Origin: an uncultured Alistipes sp.
GTDB taxonomy: Bacteria; Bacteroidota; Bacteroidia; Bacteroidales; Rikenellaceae
NCBI GenBank assembly: GCA_900769445.1
Contig: CAAGGR010000097.1
Location: 58,463-122,462 of the forward strand
Reading direction: 5' to 3'
Length of the DNA stretch: 64,000 nucleotides
Below are positions 24,082 through 33,693 of the stretch, in pieces; within the stretch, counting starts at the first letter, position 1, and each line of letters starts with the position of its first letter. Under the pieces are notes generated by a model. The model saw only the letters and a list, made by a program, of their open reading frames with translations, was not told the DNA's origin and did not search any database. Both the position numbers and the translations under genes were made by a program.

Positions 24082-27000
24082 AGCGCGCCAAGATATTAAG
24101 TGCGAGTGCTGGCTCGGGAAAGACATACCAGCTTACACTAAAGTATATGTGCGATGTGATACTCCATCCGGAGCGCTATCGCAACATCCTCGCTGTAACA
24201 TTTACAAATAAAGCTACAGAGGAGATGAAGTCGCGTATCTTGCGAGAAATACACACTTTAGCATCAGGTAATAGCAGCCCATATTTAGATGATATCAAGC
24301 GTGAACTTGGCATTAGCGAAGCGCAAATACGAGAAGGCGCCAAGCGAGCAAGAACACGTATTTTGCATGATTTCTCTCGCTTTACGATTCTTACCATCGA
24401 CCGTTTCTTCCAGCGTATATTGCGCGCATTTATAAAGGAGATGAGCCTTGACTTGAATTACAACATAGAGCTTGACACTAACCTCCTACTCGAGCGCAGT
24501 ACCGATGCTCTTGTAGAGAGCATTGCCACAGATGAGCAGTTGCGTAAGTGGTTGTTGGAGTTTGCCGAGGAGCGCATCAACGATGGTACACGCTGGGATA
24601 TGCGTAGCGACCTAAGGAGTCTTGGCAGCGAGCTATTTAAGGAGAATGGCGCAGAGCGTATCGATCCGCAACTCAATAAGACAACTTTGCACGAAAGGGT
24701 AAACGCTATTATTGCCGAGGGCGATCAATACCGAGAGCAATTAAAGGTGTTAGGCAAGGTGGCTCTCGATACGATGAAGATATATGGAGTTTCACCAGAG
24801 GAGTTTAAGGGTGGTTCACGTAGTTTTGTCTTCTCGTTTGCAAAGTATGCCGAGGGTGAGCTAAAGCCTCCTACCGCAACAATGATAAAGGCCTCTGAGT
24901 CTATAACGGAGTGGTACACTAAGAGTGCTTCGGGCAACGTTATCACAGCTGCAGAGGCGCTTATGCCAGCACTTCAAGAGATATGTCTATGCTACGACGA
25001 GGGCATTAAGAAGATAAACACAGCAAAGCTTATACGCGACAACTATCGTAGCTTCGCGTTGCTCGCAGACCTCAGGGAGAGAGTTAACGACATCTGCAAT
25101 CAGGAGAATATTATGGTGCTTAGCAAGACTAAGGATATTCTCTCGAAGTTTATCGACGATAACAACGCCCCATTCATCTACGAGAAGGTGGGCAGTCGCT
25201 ACGATCACTATATGATTGACGAGTTCCAGGATACCTCGGTGCGTGAGTGGCGCAATATGCTTCCACTTTTGCGCGAGGCTCTTGCCTCAAACCCAGAATC
25301 TTCGGTCTTTATCGTAGGCGATATTAAGCAGTCTATCTACCGTTGGCGTGGTGGCGACTGGCGACTACTAAACAGCGACGCTATGCAGGATTTGGGCGAA
25401 GAAAACACAACGTTGGAGCATCTACAGAAGAACTATCGCAGTCTGCCCAATGTTGTAAGGTTTAACAACGCTCTTATCTCAAAGGTTGTGTCAAAGGATA
25501 ACGACTTCCTTAACATAGCTCTTACTAACGCACTTGGCAACAACAAGATAGAGCAAGCAACTCACACCGCGCTTTACGACATAATACTCAACGCCTATAG
25601 CGACTATGAGCAGATACCAGCCAAGCAGGGTGATAGTGGCTATGCCGAGGTTGTAGCCTTTGATAGCACAACGGCAGACTCGCCATTTATCGATGCCATA
25701 GAGTCTGCCATTGCACGTGGATACCGCTATGGCGACATTCTAATCCTTGTGCGCGGTAATACTGATGCAAAAAAGGTGGCCGATGCTCTCTTTGCGTACA
25801 AGCAGGAGAAGTTTACATCGAAGGGAGAATCTGGCTTCAACATCCTCACACCTGCATCTCTAACGTTGGAGAGTTGTGATATTGCAGAGTTTGTAACATC
25901 GGTAATGCGTCTTGCCATTGACCCAAACAACGATATTGAGCGTGGTGTCTACAACCGCTTTCTCGATATACCGCTCGATCACACCTTTAGCGAGGAGGAA
26001 CTCGCCTGGTTACACCAAGTGGCACATCTATCGCCTTTGGAGGCCTTCGAGAGCATTGTATCGCGCTTCGAGCTACACAAGCGCAAGGAGTCGATTGCCT
26101 TTCTACAAGCTATGCACGAGCAGATACTTGCCTTTAGTTCACAGCGCGTAGTAGATATTCAGTACTACCTAAAGTGGTGGGATGAACGCGGTAAGCATGA
26201 GGCAATTACGGTAGAGATGACCGATGACACCATCGAGATTACCACCATCCACAAATCTAAGGGTCTTGAGCGCCCCATCGTTATCATACCCTACTCGCGT
26301 TGGGATATGACCCCACGCGCTTCGTTACGACCAATTGTTTGGGCTAAGGCTAACAAGGGAGAGACATCGACTTCGGTTGGCGACTTCCCTATAATATATG
26401 GCTCCACTATGGAGAGCTCCAACTTCTCTGAGGAGTACTACAAAGAGTTGGTTATGAGCCATGTTGACGGCATAAATCTGCTCTATGTGGCTATAACACG
26501 TGCCTCACGAGAGTTATATATATATGTTCCAACGTCACTCAACTCAAACAGTAAGAGTGGCGATAGCATCAATACCACAGCGCCACTAATCCTCGATGCT
26601 GCAAAGAGTATCTGCCCAGAGCCTAAGAGCATACAATGGGATGGCAATGATATAGCTCTTGTCTACACCTATGGTAAGCCTACGGCAAGCGAGAGCAAAG
26701 AGTCGAGTGAGAGCAAGAGCGACATCCTGCTTGAGAAGTATATATCGCACAAGCCAACCCTTAAAGTACGCTACCCATCACACAGATATCTCGAGGAGGG
26801 CATAACAAACGACAGCAAGGCTCTAAGTGATGGCATTCGTCTACATAGCCTCTTCGAAAAGGCTATAACAGAGCAGGACTTGCGCAATGCAGTCAAACGC
26901 ATGTCGCTCGACTGCCTCATAGATACCGAGCAAGCCGAGTTACTCAACTCTAAGATTAGCGACATCCTCACGGACAGCCGTGTTAAGGAGTGGTTCTCTG

Positions 27001-27251
27001 CGGATTGGGACTCTGTGAAGTGTGAGTGTGCCATTATCGCAGATGGAGATATCCGTCGCCCCGATAGAGTTATGATTGCAGGAGAGAGAGTGGTGATTGT
27101 AGACTATAAGTTTGGTGATAACCGCAGTGCGACCTATCGCAAACAGATGGCAGAGTATATGCACCTACTCGAAGCTATGGGCAGGTATCGACAAATTGAG
27201 GGATATATCTGGTATATAACTTTGGGCGAAATTGAGAGTGTAGAACTATAA
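24078..27251 (+). CDS. addA: AddA-like UvrD-family helicase-nuclease subunit
   Basis: Partner subunit of 1057 residues. An N-terminal superfamily 1A helicase has Walker A SASAGSGKTY (about 7-16), motif Ia VTFTNKATEEMKSRI, motif II IDEFQDTS, motif III/IV VGDIKQSIYRWRGGD and motif VI LLYVAITRASRELYIY. The C-terminal domain is a PD-(D/E)XK nuclease with VIVDYKFGD and a downstream QMAEYM motif. Together with the preceding gene it forms a complete AddAB. Bacteroidota usually carry this in place of RecBCD. Two M16 peptidase genes follow 9 nt further. Confidence 0.92.
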   Translation: MKRAKILSASAGSGKTYQLTLKYMCDVILHPERYRNILAVTFTNKATEEMKSRILREIHTLASGNSSPYLDDIKRELGISEAQIREGAKRARTRILHDFSRFTILTIDRFFQRILRAFIKEMSLDLNYNIELDTNLLLERSTDALVESIATDEQLRKWLLEFAEERINDGTRWDMRSDLRSLGSELFKENGAERIDPQLNKTTLHERVNAIIAEGDQYREQLKVLGKVALDTMKIYGVSPEEFKGGSRSFVFSFAKYAEGELKPPTATMIKASESITEWYTKSASGNVITAAEALMPALQEICLCYDEGIKKINTAKLIRDNYRSFALLADLRERVNDICNQENIMVLSKTKDILSKFIDDNNAPFIYEKVGSRYDHYMIDEFQDTSVREWRNMLPLLREALASNPESSVFIVGDIKQSIYRWRGGDWRLLNSDAMQDLGEENTTLEHLQKNYRSLPNVVRFNNALISKVVSKDNDFLNIALTNALGNNKIEQATHTALYDIILNAYSDYEQIPAKQGDSGYAEVVAFDSTTADSPFIDAIESAIARGYRYGDILILVRGNTDAKKVADALFAYKQEKFTSKGESGFNILTPASLTLESCDIAEFVTSVMRLAIDPNNDIERGVYNRFLDIPLDHTFSEEELAWLHQVAHLSPLEAFESIVSRFELHKRKESIAFLQAMHEQILAFSSQRVVDIQYYLKWWDERGKHEAITVEMTDDTIEITTIHKSKGLERPIVIIPYSRWDMTPRASLRPIVWAKANKGETSTSVGDFPIIYGSTMESSNFSEEYYKELVMSHVDGINLLYVAITRASRELYIYVPTSLNSNSKSGDSINTTAPLILDAAKSICPEPKSIQWDGNDIALVYTYGKPTASESKESSESKSDILLEKYISHKPTLKVRYPSHRYLEEGITNDSKALSDGIRLHSLFEKAITEQDLRNAVKRMSLDCLIDTEQAELLNSKISDILTDSRVKEWFSADWDSVKCECAIIADGDIRRPDRVMIAGERVVIVDYKFGDNRSATYRKQMAEYMHLLEAMGRYRQIEGYIWYITLGEIESVEL

Positions 27252-27260
27252 AACGAAGAT

Positions 27261-28499
27261 ATGATAAAATATAAACAAGTCATCCTAAAGAATGGTCTTA
27301 CAATACTTGTAAATCGCGACAGAGCATCTAAGCTTGCGGCCGTGAATATCCTCTACAAGGTTGGAGCGCGCAACGAAGCTGAGGACAAAACAGGCTTTGC
27401 CCACCTCTTTGAGCATCTAATGTTTCGCGGCACACATGATGTTCCGGAGTTCGATATTCCGGTGCAGATGGCATGTGGCGAGAATAACGCCTTTACAAAC
27501 AACGACTATACAGACTTTTATATCACGCTACCCAAGGAGAATCTATCTACAGCGTTGTGGTTAGAGAGCGACCGTATGCGCAATCTCAACCTCAGCTATG
27601 AGGCTTGCGAAACGGAGAAGATGGTTGTTATCGACGAGTTTAAGCAGCGCTATCTAAACCAGCCATATGGCGACCAGTCGCCACTGCTCTACGATATGTG
27701 CTATAAGGTACACCCCTATCGCTGGACTACGATAGGTGTCTCGCCAGAGCATATTGAGCGTGCTACGTTAGAGGATGTACATACATTCTACAATCGCCAC
27801 TATCGCCCATCCCAGGCGATACTATCAATCTCGGCAGATATAGACGAGGATGAGATGATAGCCCTCGCTACGGAGTATTTCGAAGATATCGTAGACAATG
27901 GCGGAGATATTGCTCATGTGCCGCAGGAGCCAGTGCAGACCGAGCCACGACGCTTGGAGGTCGAGCGTGATGTCCCTGCTACGGATGTTATCATTGCCTT
28001 TCATATGGGCGACCGCCTATCTCGCGAGTTCTTCCTCGGCGATTTGAGTTCAGATTTATTGGCAGGTGGAGAATCTTCACGTCTGGTAAATCGCCTGGTT
28101 AAGGAGCGAGGACTCTTTACTGCAGTAAATGCCTATATTACAGGTAGTCTCGATGCTGGTCTATTTGTTATCAAGGGGCGTCTAATGCCTACTACAACAG
28201 AGCAGGAGGCCGAAGAGGCTTTGTGGGGAGAGCTACGAGAGCTTATGCAGGGTAATATCTCGGACTACGAGTTGGAAAAGGTAAAAAATAAGTTCGAGGC
28301 CAATATGCTTATGGGCGAGATAAACGTGATGAACAAGGCCATGAACTTGGGTTTCTACGCCATGACAGGAGATATTGAGCTAATAAACAGAGAGGCAGAC
28401 ATCTATCGTTCGATAACACGCGAGGAGGTAGCGGAGTTTGCCACTAAGACCTTCACTTCACAGAACTCATCAACACTAATATACCGTTCAAAGCGATGA
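27261..28499 (+). CDS. M16 family zinc metallopeptidase, active subunit
   Basis: Peptidase of 412 residues from the pitrilysin/processing-peptidase group. The inverted zinc motif HLFEH (H48, E51, H52) in HLFEHLMFRGTHD is intact, and the downstream glutamate is in the ETEKMVVIDEFKQRY segment. No signal peptide is evident; the protein is likely cytosolic or periplasmic by another route. The stop overlaps the start of the next M16 gene, which lacks the zinc motif, so the two should form a heterodimer as in YmxG/YmfH-like or MPP-like pairs. Confidence 0.92.
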   Translation: MIKYKQVILKNGLTILVNRDRASKLAAVNILYKVGARNEAEDKTGFAHLFEHLMFRGTHDVPEFDIPVQMACGENNAFTNNDYTDFYITLPKENLSTALWLESDRMRNLNLSYEACETEKMVVIDEFKQRYLNQPYGDQSPLLYDMCYKVHPYRWTTIGVSPEHIERATLEDVHTFYNRHYRPSQAILSISADIDEDEMIALATEYFEDIVDNGGDIAHVPQEPVQTEPRRLEVERDVPATDVIIAFHMGDRLSREFFLGDLSSDLLAGGESSRLVNRLVKERGLFTAVNAYITGSLDAGLFVIKGRLMPTTTEQEAEEALWGELRELMQGNISDYELEKVKNKFEANMLMGEINVMNKAMNLGFYAMTGDIELINREADIYRSITREEVAEFATKTFTSQNSSTLIYRSKR

Positions 28500-29749
28500 T
28501 ACAGCAGCCAGATATAGTTATTCCAGATAGTGTGGAGATGCCAGCGACAGAGTGTCGCACAACAAAGAATGGCGTTAAAATATACACGCTTAACTCTGAA
28601 GATTTCGAGGTTGTGCGTTTTAGCTTCATCTTCCACGCAGGAACATCGATGCAACAGAAGCCATTCACAGCTTCGGCAACGGTAAACATGCTTAGCGAAG
28701 GTAGTACCTCTATGACTGGACAGGAGATAGCCGAGAAGCTCGACTTCTATGGCTCAAACTACGATGCCACCATAGATCGCGACTACACCTATATATCCTT
28801 CGTATCGCTATCGAAATTCTTTTGCAAAACAGCTGATGTAGCGCAAGAGATAATACTACATCCAGCGTTCAACACCAAAGAGTTAGAGATATACTGCTCT
28901 AAGCGCAAGCAGAGTCTCACTATCGAGCGACAGAAGATAGATGTGCAGTCGCGCGAACTCTTTGGCAAGGCTCTCTTTGGCGAGCATCATCCATACGGCA
29001 TCACAAGCCACGAGAGCGCCTACGACAATATCACACGCGAGGACTTAGTTGCGCTATATAACACACTGTATACTGCCAAGAACTGCTTTGTGGTATGCAG
29101 TGGCAGAGTTACAGAGGAGGTACTTAGCCGAGTTGAGCAAATTGTGGATGCCCTACCTACGGGTAACGGTTGTGAGGTCGCCTTCCCAGAGATTAAAGCC
29201 ACACACAAGATATTTAAGGAGGATGCGTCGTCGCTACTCTCTTCGATACGCATCGGCAGACTGCTCTTTCCACGTCGTCATCCCGACTTTGTCGGTATGC
29301 AGGTTGTGGCGACAACACTTGGAGGCTACTTTGGCTCGCGTCTAATGCAAAACCTACGCGAGGAGCATGGCTACACCTATGGTGTGATGGCTGCGATGGT
29401 GAACTTCGAGCGCGAGGGTTATCTTGCTATCGCTACGCAGGTGGCTCGCGAACACCGCGACGATGCCCTACGAGAGATACACTTCGAGATTGAGCGTCTA
29501 CGCAACGAGTTAATCTCCGAGGAGGAGCTTCAAATGGTTAAGAATATGATGATTGGCGAGATACTGCGCATCCTTGATGGTCCATTCGGCATTGCAGATG
29601 TAACGATCGAAAATATCATGTGTGGCTACGACAACCACGCCACCGAGGAGAGTGTACAGACTATACTAAGCATCACACCAGAGGATGTTCAGAGGTTGGC
29701 CACGAAGTATCTTAAAGCCGAAGATTTAATTGAGGTAGTTGTTGGCTAA
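28496..29749 (+). CDS. M16 family peptidase, non-catalytic partner
   Basis: Protein of 417 residues with the M16 fold: an N-terminal half beginning KNGVKIYTLNSEDFEV, and a C-terminal half with R...SRLMQNLREEHGYTYGV, the conserved arginine-tyrosine motif of non-catalytic subunits. At the position of HxxEH it reads FHAGTSMQQKP and later MLSEGSTS, so the zinc ligands are absent. It should pair with the active subunit encoded directly upstream (4-nt ATGA overlap). Confidence 0.9.
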   Translation: MIQQPDIVIPDSVEMPATECRTTKNGVKIYTLNSEDFEVVRFSFIFHAGTSMQQKPFTASATVNMLSEGSTSMTGQEIAEKLDFYGSNYDATIDRDYTYISFVSLSKFFCKTADVAQEIILHPAFNTKELEIYCSKRKQSLTIERQKIDVQSRELFGKALFGEHHPYGITSHESAYDNITREDLVALYNTLYTAKNCFVVCSGRVTEEVLSRVEQIVDALPTGNGCEVAFPEIKATHKIFKEDASSLLSSIRIGRLLFPRRHPDFVGMQVVATTLGGYFGSRLMQNLREEHGYTYGVMAAMVNFEREGYLAIATQVAREHRDDALREIHFEIERLRNELISEEELQMVKNMMIGEILRILDGPFGIADVTIENIMCGYDNHATEESVQTILSITPEDVQRLATKYLKAEDLIEVVVG

Positions 29750-29752
29750 GGT

Positions 29753-30391
29753 ATGATAAACAAGGAGTTACAACAATACATAGAGGCGCATATATTACCG
29801 CTCTACGACAAGCACGATGCAGCCCATAAACGCGACCACGTAGAGACGGTTATCTGCCAAAGCATCGAGCTTGCCCGCAACTACGACGTAGATATAAATA
29901 TGGTCTACACCATCGCTGCCTACCATGATACAGGCATCGTACACGGCAGGGAGCATCATCACACTGAGTCGAAGCGCATACTTCTTGAAGATAAGACCTT
30001 AGAGCGCTGGTTTACACCCGAAGAGCGAGCTATTATGGGTGATGCCGTAGAGGATCATCGCGCATCCTCAAAATCGGAGCCTCGCACCATATATGGCCGT
30101 ATCGTTGCCGAGGCTGACCGCATTATCGAGCCTCGCAGCATCATCCGTCGCACAGTGCAGTTTACCCTCACCCACCACCCCGAACTCGATAGAGAGGAGG
30201 GCTATAACCGCATGGTAGAGCATCTCAACGAGAAGTACAACTATGGTGGCTACCTGCGTCTCTGGATTGAGGAGTCGGAGAATGGACGCAGATTGGAGGA
30301 ACTAAGACAAATCATTACCAATAAGGAGCTATTGCGCACAATTTACGAGGAGATATACAACGAGGAGATAGAAATTAAGTTCGGTTTGTAA
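29753..30391 (+). CDS. HD domain-containing phosphohydrolase-like protein
   Basis: Protein of 212 residues with an HD domain: the first histidine in AHKRDHVETVI (H29) and the HD pair in AAYHDTGIVHGREHHHTE (H58-D59), followed by a conserved EDHRASS segment and AEADRI. HD proteins hydrolyse nucleotides or phosphodiesters; the substrate is unknown. It begins three bases after the M16 pair and ends the plus-strand run. Confidence 0.88.
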   Translation: MINKELQQYIEAHILPLYDKHDAAHKRDHVETVICQSIELARNYDVDINMVYTIAAYHDTGIVHGREHHHTESKRILLEDKTLERWFTPEERAIMGDAVEDHRASSKSEPRTIYGRIVAEADRIIEPRSIIRRTVQFTLTHHPELDREEGYNRMVEHLNEKYNYGGYLRLWIEESENGRRLEELRQIITNKELLRTIYEEIYNEEIEIKFGL

Positions 30392-30408
30392 ATACGCTAA
30401 AAAATACT

Positions 30409-30416
30409 TATATTTG
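30409..30416 (+). promoter_or_regulatory. -7 box of mscL
   Basis: TATATTTG with a TTTG -33 box at 30385-30388 and a 20-nt spacer, 28 nt before the mscL start. Confidence 0.65.
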
Positions 30417-30444
30417 TAATCAAACTAACTAAAACTATAATATT

Positions 30445-30870
30445 ATGGGACTACTACAGGAGTTTAAGACCTTCGCACTAAAGGGTAATGTTGTTGATAT
30501 GGCAGTCGGTGTTATCATCGGTGGTGCTTTTGGTAAGATTGTAACCTCTTTGGTTAACGATGTTATTATGCCACCTCTTGGTATGCTTATTGGCAAGGTT
30601 AACTTCACCGATCTTGCTTTTAATCTTGGCACAGAGGCCGAGCCTGTGATGTGGAAGTATGGCGCTTTCCTTCAGCAGGTATTTGATTTTCTGATTGTTG
30701 CACTCTGCATCTTCTTCCTTATCAAGGGTATCAACCGTCTTTCAGACATTACTAAGAAGAAGGAGGCCGAGGAGGCTGCAGCTGCAGCAGCTCCTGCACC
30801 AGAGCCAGAGCCATCTAAGGAGGAGGTACTTCTTACCGAGATCCGCGACTTGCTAAAGGAGAGAAAGTAA
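30445..30870 (+). CDS. mscL: Large-conductance mechanosensitive channel
   Basis: Homopentameric inner-membrane channel that opens under osmotic downshock. The 141-residue protein has the TM1 signature GNVVDMAVGVIIGGAFGKIV, the periplasmic loop with MPPLGMLIG, TM2 (FLIVALCIFFLIKGINR) and a cytoplasmic helix ending in LTEIRDLLKERK. Between TM2 and that helix the linker is alanine/proline/glutamate-rich (AAAAAAPAPEPEPSKEE). Own promoter and terminator frame it. Confidence 0.97.
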   Translation: MGLLQEFKTFALKGNVVDMAVGVIIGGAFGKIVTSLVNDVIMPPLGMLIGKVNFTDLAFNLGTEAEPVMWKYGAFLQQVFDFLIVALCIFFLIKGINRLSDITKKKEAEEAAAAAAPAPEPEPSKEEVLLTEIRDLLKERK

Positions 30871-30941
30871 CCTTCAATATTTGATTTACAGGCTACTAAA
30901 ACAAGCTAAATCGCTTATATCCAACCCATTTACACACAATT

Positions 30942-30972
30942 TCGCCTTTCGCTATTTGCGAGAGGCGATTTT
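30942..30972 (+). terminator. Terminator downstream of mscL
   Basis: Arms 30942-30952 and 30958-30968 form an 11-bp stem with one G-T pair and a 5-nt loop, followed by a T-rich tract. Confidence 0.75.
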
Positions 30973-31032
30973 GTTTTATGCCCTATATAAACAATGCCTC
31001 TGATGAGTGTTGTTCGTTTAGAAAAATTTTCT

Positions 31033-31040
31033 TAAATTTG
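31033..31040 (+). promoter_or_regulatory. -7 box of the small ORF / fimbrillin-BspA operon
   Basis: TAAATTTG with a TTG -33 box at 31010-31012 and a 20-nt spacer. It predicts a transcript start near 31046 and therefore a leader of about 300 nt before the first convincing gene at 31352. Confidence 0.55.
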
Positions 31041-31351
31041 TAGTGCTATTGGATAAATAGCAGACATATTTGAAAGTGTTTTCGCAGTCTTAATCTGAAA
31101 ATGTGGAAGTTTTCTTGACAACGAGACGACGAACAGCACTCATTTCTTGTATAGCTATGTGGCTGTACACATTCTGTGTACATATACCTCATACTATCCA
31201 AGTGTGGGGCATTGTATCGTTTATTGTTGTCATAGGTCTTTCCACAACCTTCAGATTAATAAACGGGAATCAACTCCACACTTTCCTTTTATATACATTT
31301 CCATTTTGGAGTTGGATGGTTTTAAGTTGCAATTATTAACTTAAAACATAG
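31041..31351 (+). other. Long untranslated leader (about 0.3 kb) of the accessory operon
   Basis: No convincing gene is seen between the predicted promoter and the ATG at 31352. A frame from a GTG at 31103 to 31339 would give a 78-residue hydrophobic peptide with two possible membrane spans, but its codon use and start are poor. An overlapping five-codon ORF (MWKFS) starts at 31101. A 7-bp hairpin at 31164-31182 (TGTACAC, 5-nt loop, GTGTACA) is the main visible structure. Confidence 0.35.
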
Positions 31352-31483
31352 ATGCTTATGACACAAACCAAACAGCAACACTATCTCGCACCAGAATTTG
31401 AGGTGCTGGATGTTGAAATTGAGCAGGGGTTCGCTGCCTCTAATTTGGAAGACCCAGAGGAGAACCCAGAAATGGATTGGTAA
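31352..31483 (+). CDS. Small 43-residue acidic protein upstream of the BspA hybrid
   Basis: Short ORF with clean codons, MLMTQTKQQHYLAPEFEVLD at its N-terminus, then VEIEQGFAASNLEDPEENPE and the end MDW. A second ATG at 31358 is an alternative start. The pattern of an early APE, a VEIEQGFAAS core and an acidic tail ending in an aromatic residue resembles small hypothetical proteins that I recall encoded in front of fimbrillin or BspA-like lipoproteins in Bacteroidales; this is memory, not a search. It has no signal peptide or membrane span. The next gene starts 19 nt later on the same strand, so the two are almost certainly co-transcribed. Confidence 0.65.
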   Translation: MLMTQTKQQHYLAPEFEVLDVEIEQGFAASNLEDPEENPEMDW

Positions 31484-31502
31484 ATTATTAACGCAAACAG
31501 AT

Positions 31503-33545
31503 ATGAAGCGACTTTTAACACTCTTGGCACTTGTGCTTTGCAGCTGTGCCGAGACCTTTGTGGGTGAGGAGATTGCTCGCTCAAACAATGAAAATCTACC
31601 CGACCTCACAGCATCTTTTGCCGATGAGGAGGCTACACGCACATATATCGAGGAGGGTAAATACCTCCGTTGGAATGAGGATGACCGCTTGACAGCATTC
31701 TACGGCAACACCCTTAACTGCCAGTATAAGTTTAATGGCGCAACGGGCGATAATAGTGGCACATTCTCACTTGTCCCTGATGGTATGCTTGGTACAGGCA
31801 ATGCCTTTGACCGTATTTATGCGCTATATCCTTATAATGCAGATGTCCGCATCACCGACGAGGGTGTTATCTCTTTGACCCTCCCAGCCGAGCAGGACTA
31901 TGCCGAGAACTCTTTTGGTCGTGGCGCAAACACAATGATTGCCGTAACCGAGAACTTGGAGGACACATTCCTCGCGTTCAAGAATGCGTGTGGCTACCTC
32001 AAACTAAAACTCTACAATGCTGAGGGCGCAACAATCAAAAGCATCGAGGTTAAGGGTAACAGTGGCGAGAGACTTGCTGGCGCAGCAACGGCAACTATCG
32101 CCTTTGGCGAGGCTCCAATCGTGACTATGGCAGAGTCCGCAACAGACACTATTACGCTCAACTGCGGCAAGGGTATAGCACTTGGTACAACTGCTGAGAC
32201 GGCTACGGAGTTTTGGGTTGTACTCCCTACAACCACCTTTGCCGAGGGTTTAACAATCACAGCCACCGACACCGAGGGTGGTGTTTTCGAGAAGTCAACC
32301 ACAAATGAGGTCATTATCGAGCGCAACGCCATTCAGCCGATGGCGGCTTTGGAAGCTAAGTTTATTGCACCACAGCCTGCTAACAACGAGATTTGGTACA
32401 CTTCTACTGATGGGGAGGTTGTAATGCCAAACGCAACTGATGTGTTTGGTGCAAATATCGTATCTAATACCCACGAGAATGGTAAGGGTATAATTAAATT
32501 CGATGCTCCCGTCACTTCGATTGGAGATTATGCATTCCGTAATTGCAGCAGTTTGACAAGTGTAACAATTCCAGATAGTGTAACTACAATTGGAGATTTG
32601 GCATTCGCTTCTTGCAGTAGCCTTACAAGTGTAACAATTCCAGATAGTGTAACTACAATTGGAGAGTATACATTCTATAATTGCCGTAGCCTAACAAGTG
32701 TAACAATTCCAGATAGTGTAACTACAATTGGAGATCATGCATTCCAATCTTGCAGTAGCCTTACAAGTGTAACTATGCCAAATCGTGTAACTACGATTGG
32801 AGATTATGTATTCTATGGTTGCAGTAGCCTTACAAGTGTAACAATTCCAGATGGTGTAACTACAATTGGAGACGATGCATTTGCTTGGTGCCGTAGCCTA
32901 ACAAGTGTAACTATTCCAGATAGTGTAACTACGATTGGAGACGATGCATTCTCTGGTTGCAGCAGCCTTCCTATTATAGATAATATCCGATATGCAGATA
33001 CATATTTGATAGAAACTACAGATAAAACAATGTCTATATACACAATTAAGTATAACACTCGATTTATAGGAAGTTATGCATTCTCTAATTGTGATAACCT
33101 AACAAGTGTAACTATTCCAGATAGTGTAACTGCAATTGGAAATGATGCATTCCTATTTTGCAGCAGCCTTACAAGTGTAACTATGCCAAATCGTGTAACT
33201 ACAATTGGAGATCGTGCATTCATTCATTGCAGTAGCCTAACAAGTGTAACTATTCCTGATAGTGTAACATCAATTGAATATGCTGCATTCGCTTATTGCA
33301 GTAGCCTTACAAGTATAACTATTCCTGATAGCGTAACTACGATTGGAGAGCAGGCATTCGATGGTTGCTGGAGTCTAACAAGTGTATATTGCAAGGCTGT
33401 AACACCGCCTACTGGAGGCTATTCGATGTTCTCTGGTAACGCCTCTGGTCGTAAGATTTATGTGCCAACAGAGTCGGTAGAGGCGTATAAGAGTGCAAGT
33501 GGTTGGAGTGATTTTGCGTCTTCAATTGAGGGTTACAACTTTTGA
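31503..33545 (+). CDS. Fimbrillin-like/BspA hybrid surface lipoprotein
   Basis: Exported lipoprotein of 680 residues from the ATG at 31503. The signal is followed by the lipobox LVLCSC. Residues about 20-275 look like the fimbrillin family N-terminal domain: TASFADEEATRTYI, YLRWNEDDRLTAFYGN, YKFNGATGDNSGTFSL and YPYNADV. A linker (NNEIWYTSTDGE...FGANIVSNT) shared with the lipoprotein at 1308-2144 leads into about eleven LRR_5 units of 23 residues (LTSVTIPDSVTTIGDYAFYN type), one of them expanded to about 44 residues (around IDNIRYADTYLIETTDK). The C-terminal cap is VYCKAVTPP then YVPTESVEAYKSASGW. Expected role: surface-exposed adhesin or pilus-associated protein. Confidence 0.88.
   Translation: MKRLLTLLALVLCSCAETFVGEEIARSNNENLPDLTASFADEEATRTYIEEGKYLRWNEDDRLTAFYGNTLNCQYKFNGATGDNSGTFSLVPDGMLGTGNAFDRIYALYPYNADVRITDEGVISLTLPAEQDYAENSFGRGANTMIAVTENLEDTFLAFKNACGYLKLKLYNAEGATIKSIEVKGNSGERLAGAATATIAFGEAPIVTMAESATDTITLNCGKGIALGTTAETATEFWVVLPTTTFAEGLTITATDTEGGVFEKSTTNEVIIERNAIQPMAALEAKFIAPQPANNEIWYTSTDGEVVMPNATDVFGANIVSNTHENGKGIIKFDAPVTSIGDYAFRNCSSLTSVTIPDSVTTIGDLAFASCSSLTSVTIPDSVTTIGEYTFYNCRSLTSVTIPDSVTTIGDHAFQSCSSLTSVTMPNRVTTIGDYVFYGCSSLTSVTIPDGVTTIGDDAFAWCRSLTSVTIPDSVTTIGDDAFSGCSSLPIIDNIRYADTYLIETTDKTMSIYTIKYNTRFIGSYAFSNCDNLTSVTIPDSVTAIGNDAFLFCSSLTSVTMPNRVTTIGDRAFIHCSSLTSVTIPDSVTSIEYAAFAYCSSLTSITIPDSVTTIGEQAFDGCWSLTSVYCKAVTPPTGGYSMFSGNASGRKIYVPTESVEAYKSASGWSDFASSIEGYNF
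32509..33381 (+). repeat. Tandem 69-bp coding repeats of the LRR region
   Basis: The LRR units are repeated at DNA level with a 69-bp period: segments such as AGTGTAACTATTCCAGATAG and GTAACTACAATTGGAGA recur almost unchanged. The variant MPNRVTTIGD occurs twice (about 32770-32800 and 33180-33210), which suggests duplication of blocks larger than one unit. Confidence 0.85.
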
Positions 33546-33693
33546 TTTCCTTGTGTACAAAGTTATCTGTTCGGTTCTTTTGGCATCTGCCTTGTTTGTT
33601 AAATGCTCATTTACAATTTAGTAAACTCCGCTTTCCCAAACTGCGAGCAGCTTCAAAATAGCCACAACATATAACTTTGTAATAAACTCACTG

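Noticed and set aside
31103..31339. Plus-strand ORF of 78 codons, hydrophobic, between mscL and the small ORF
   Set aside because: GTG start without support, unusual codon use compared with neighbours, no family resemblance; more likely part of an untranslated leader.
32509..33381. CRISPR-like array
   Set aside because: The 69-bp periodic repeats are in frame and encode LRR units; there are no spacers or cas genes.
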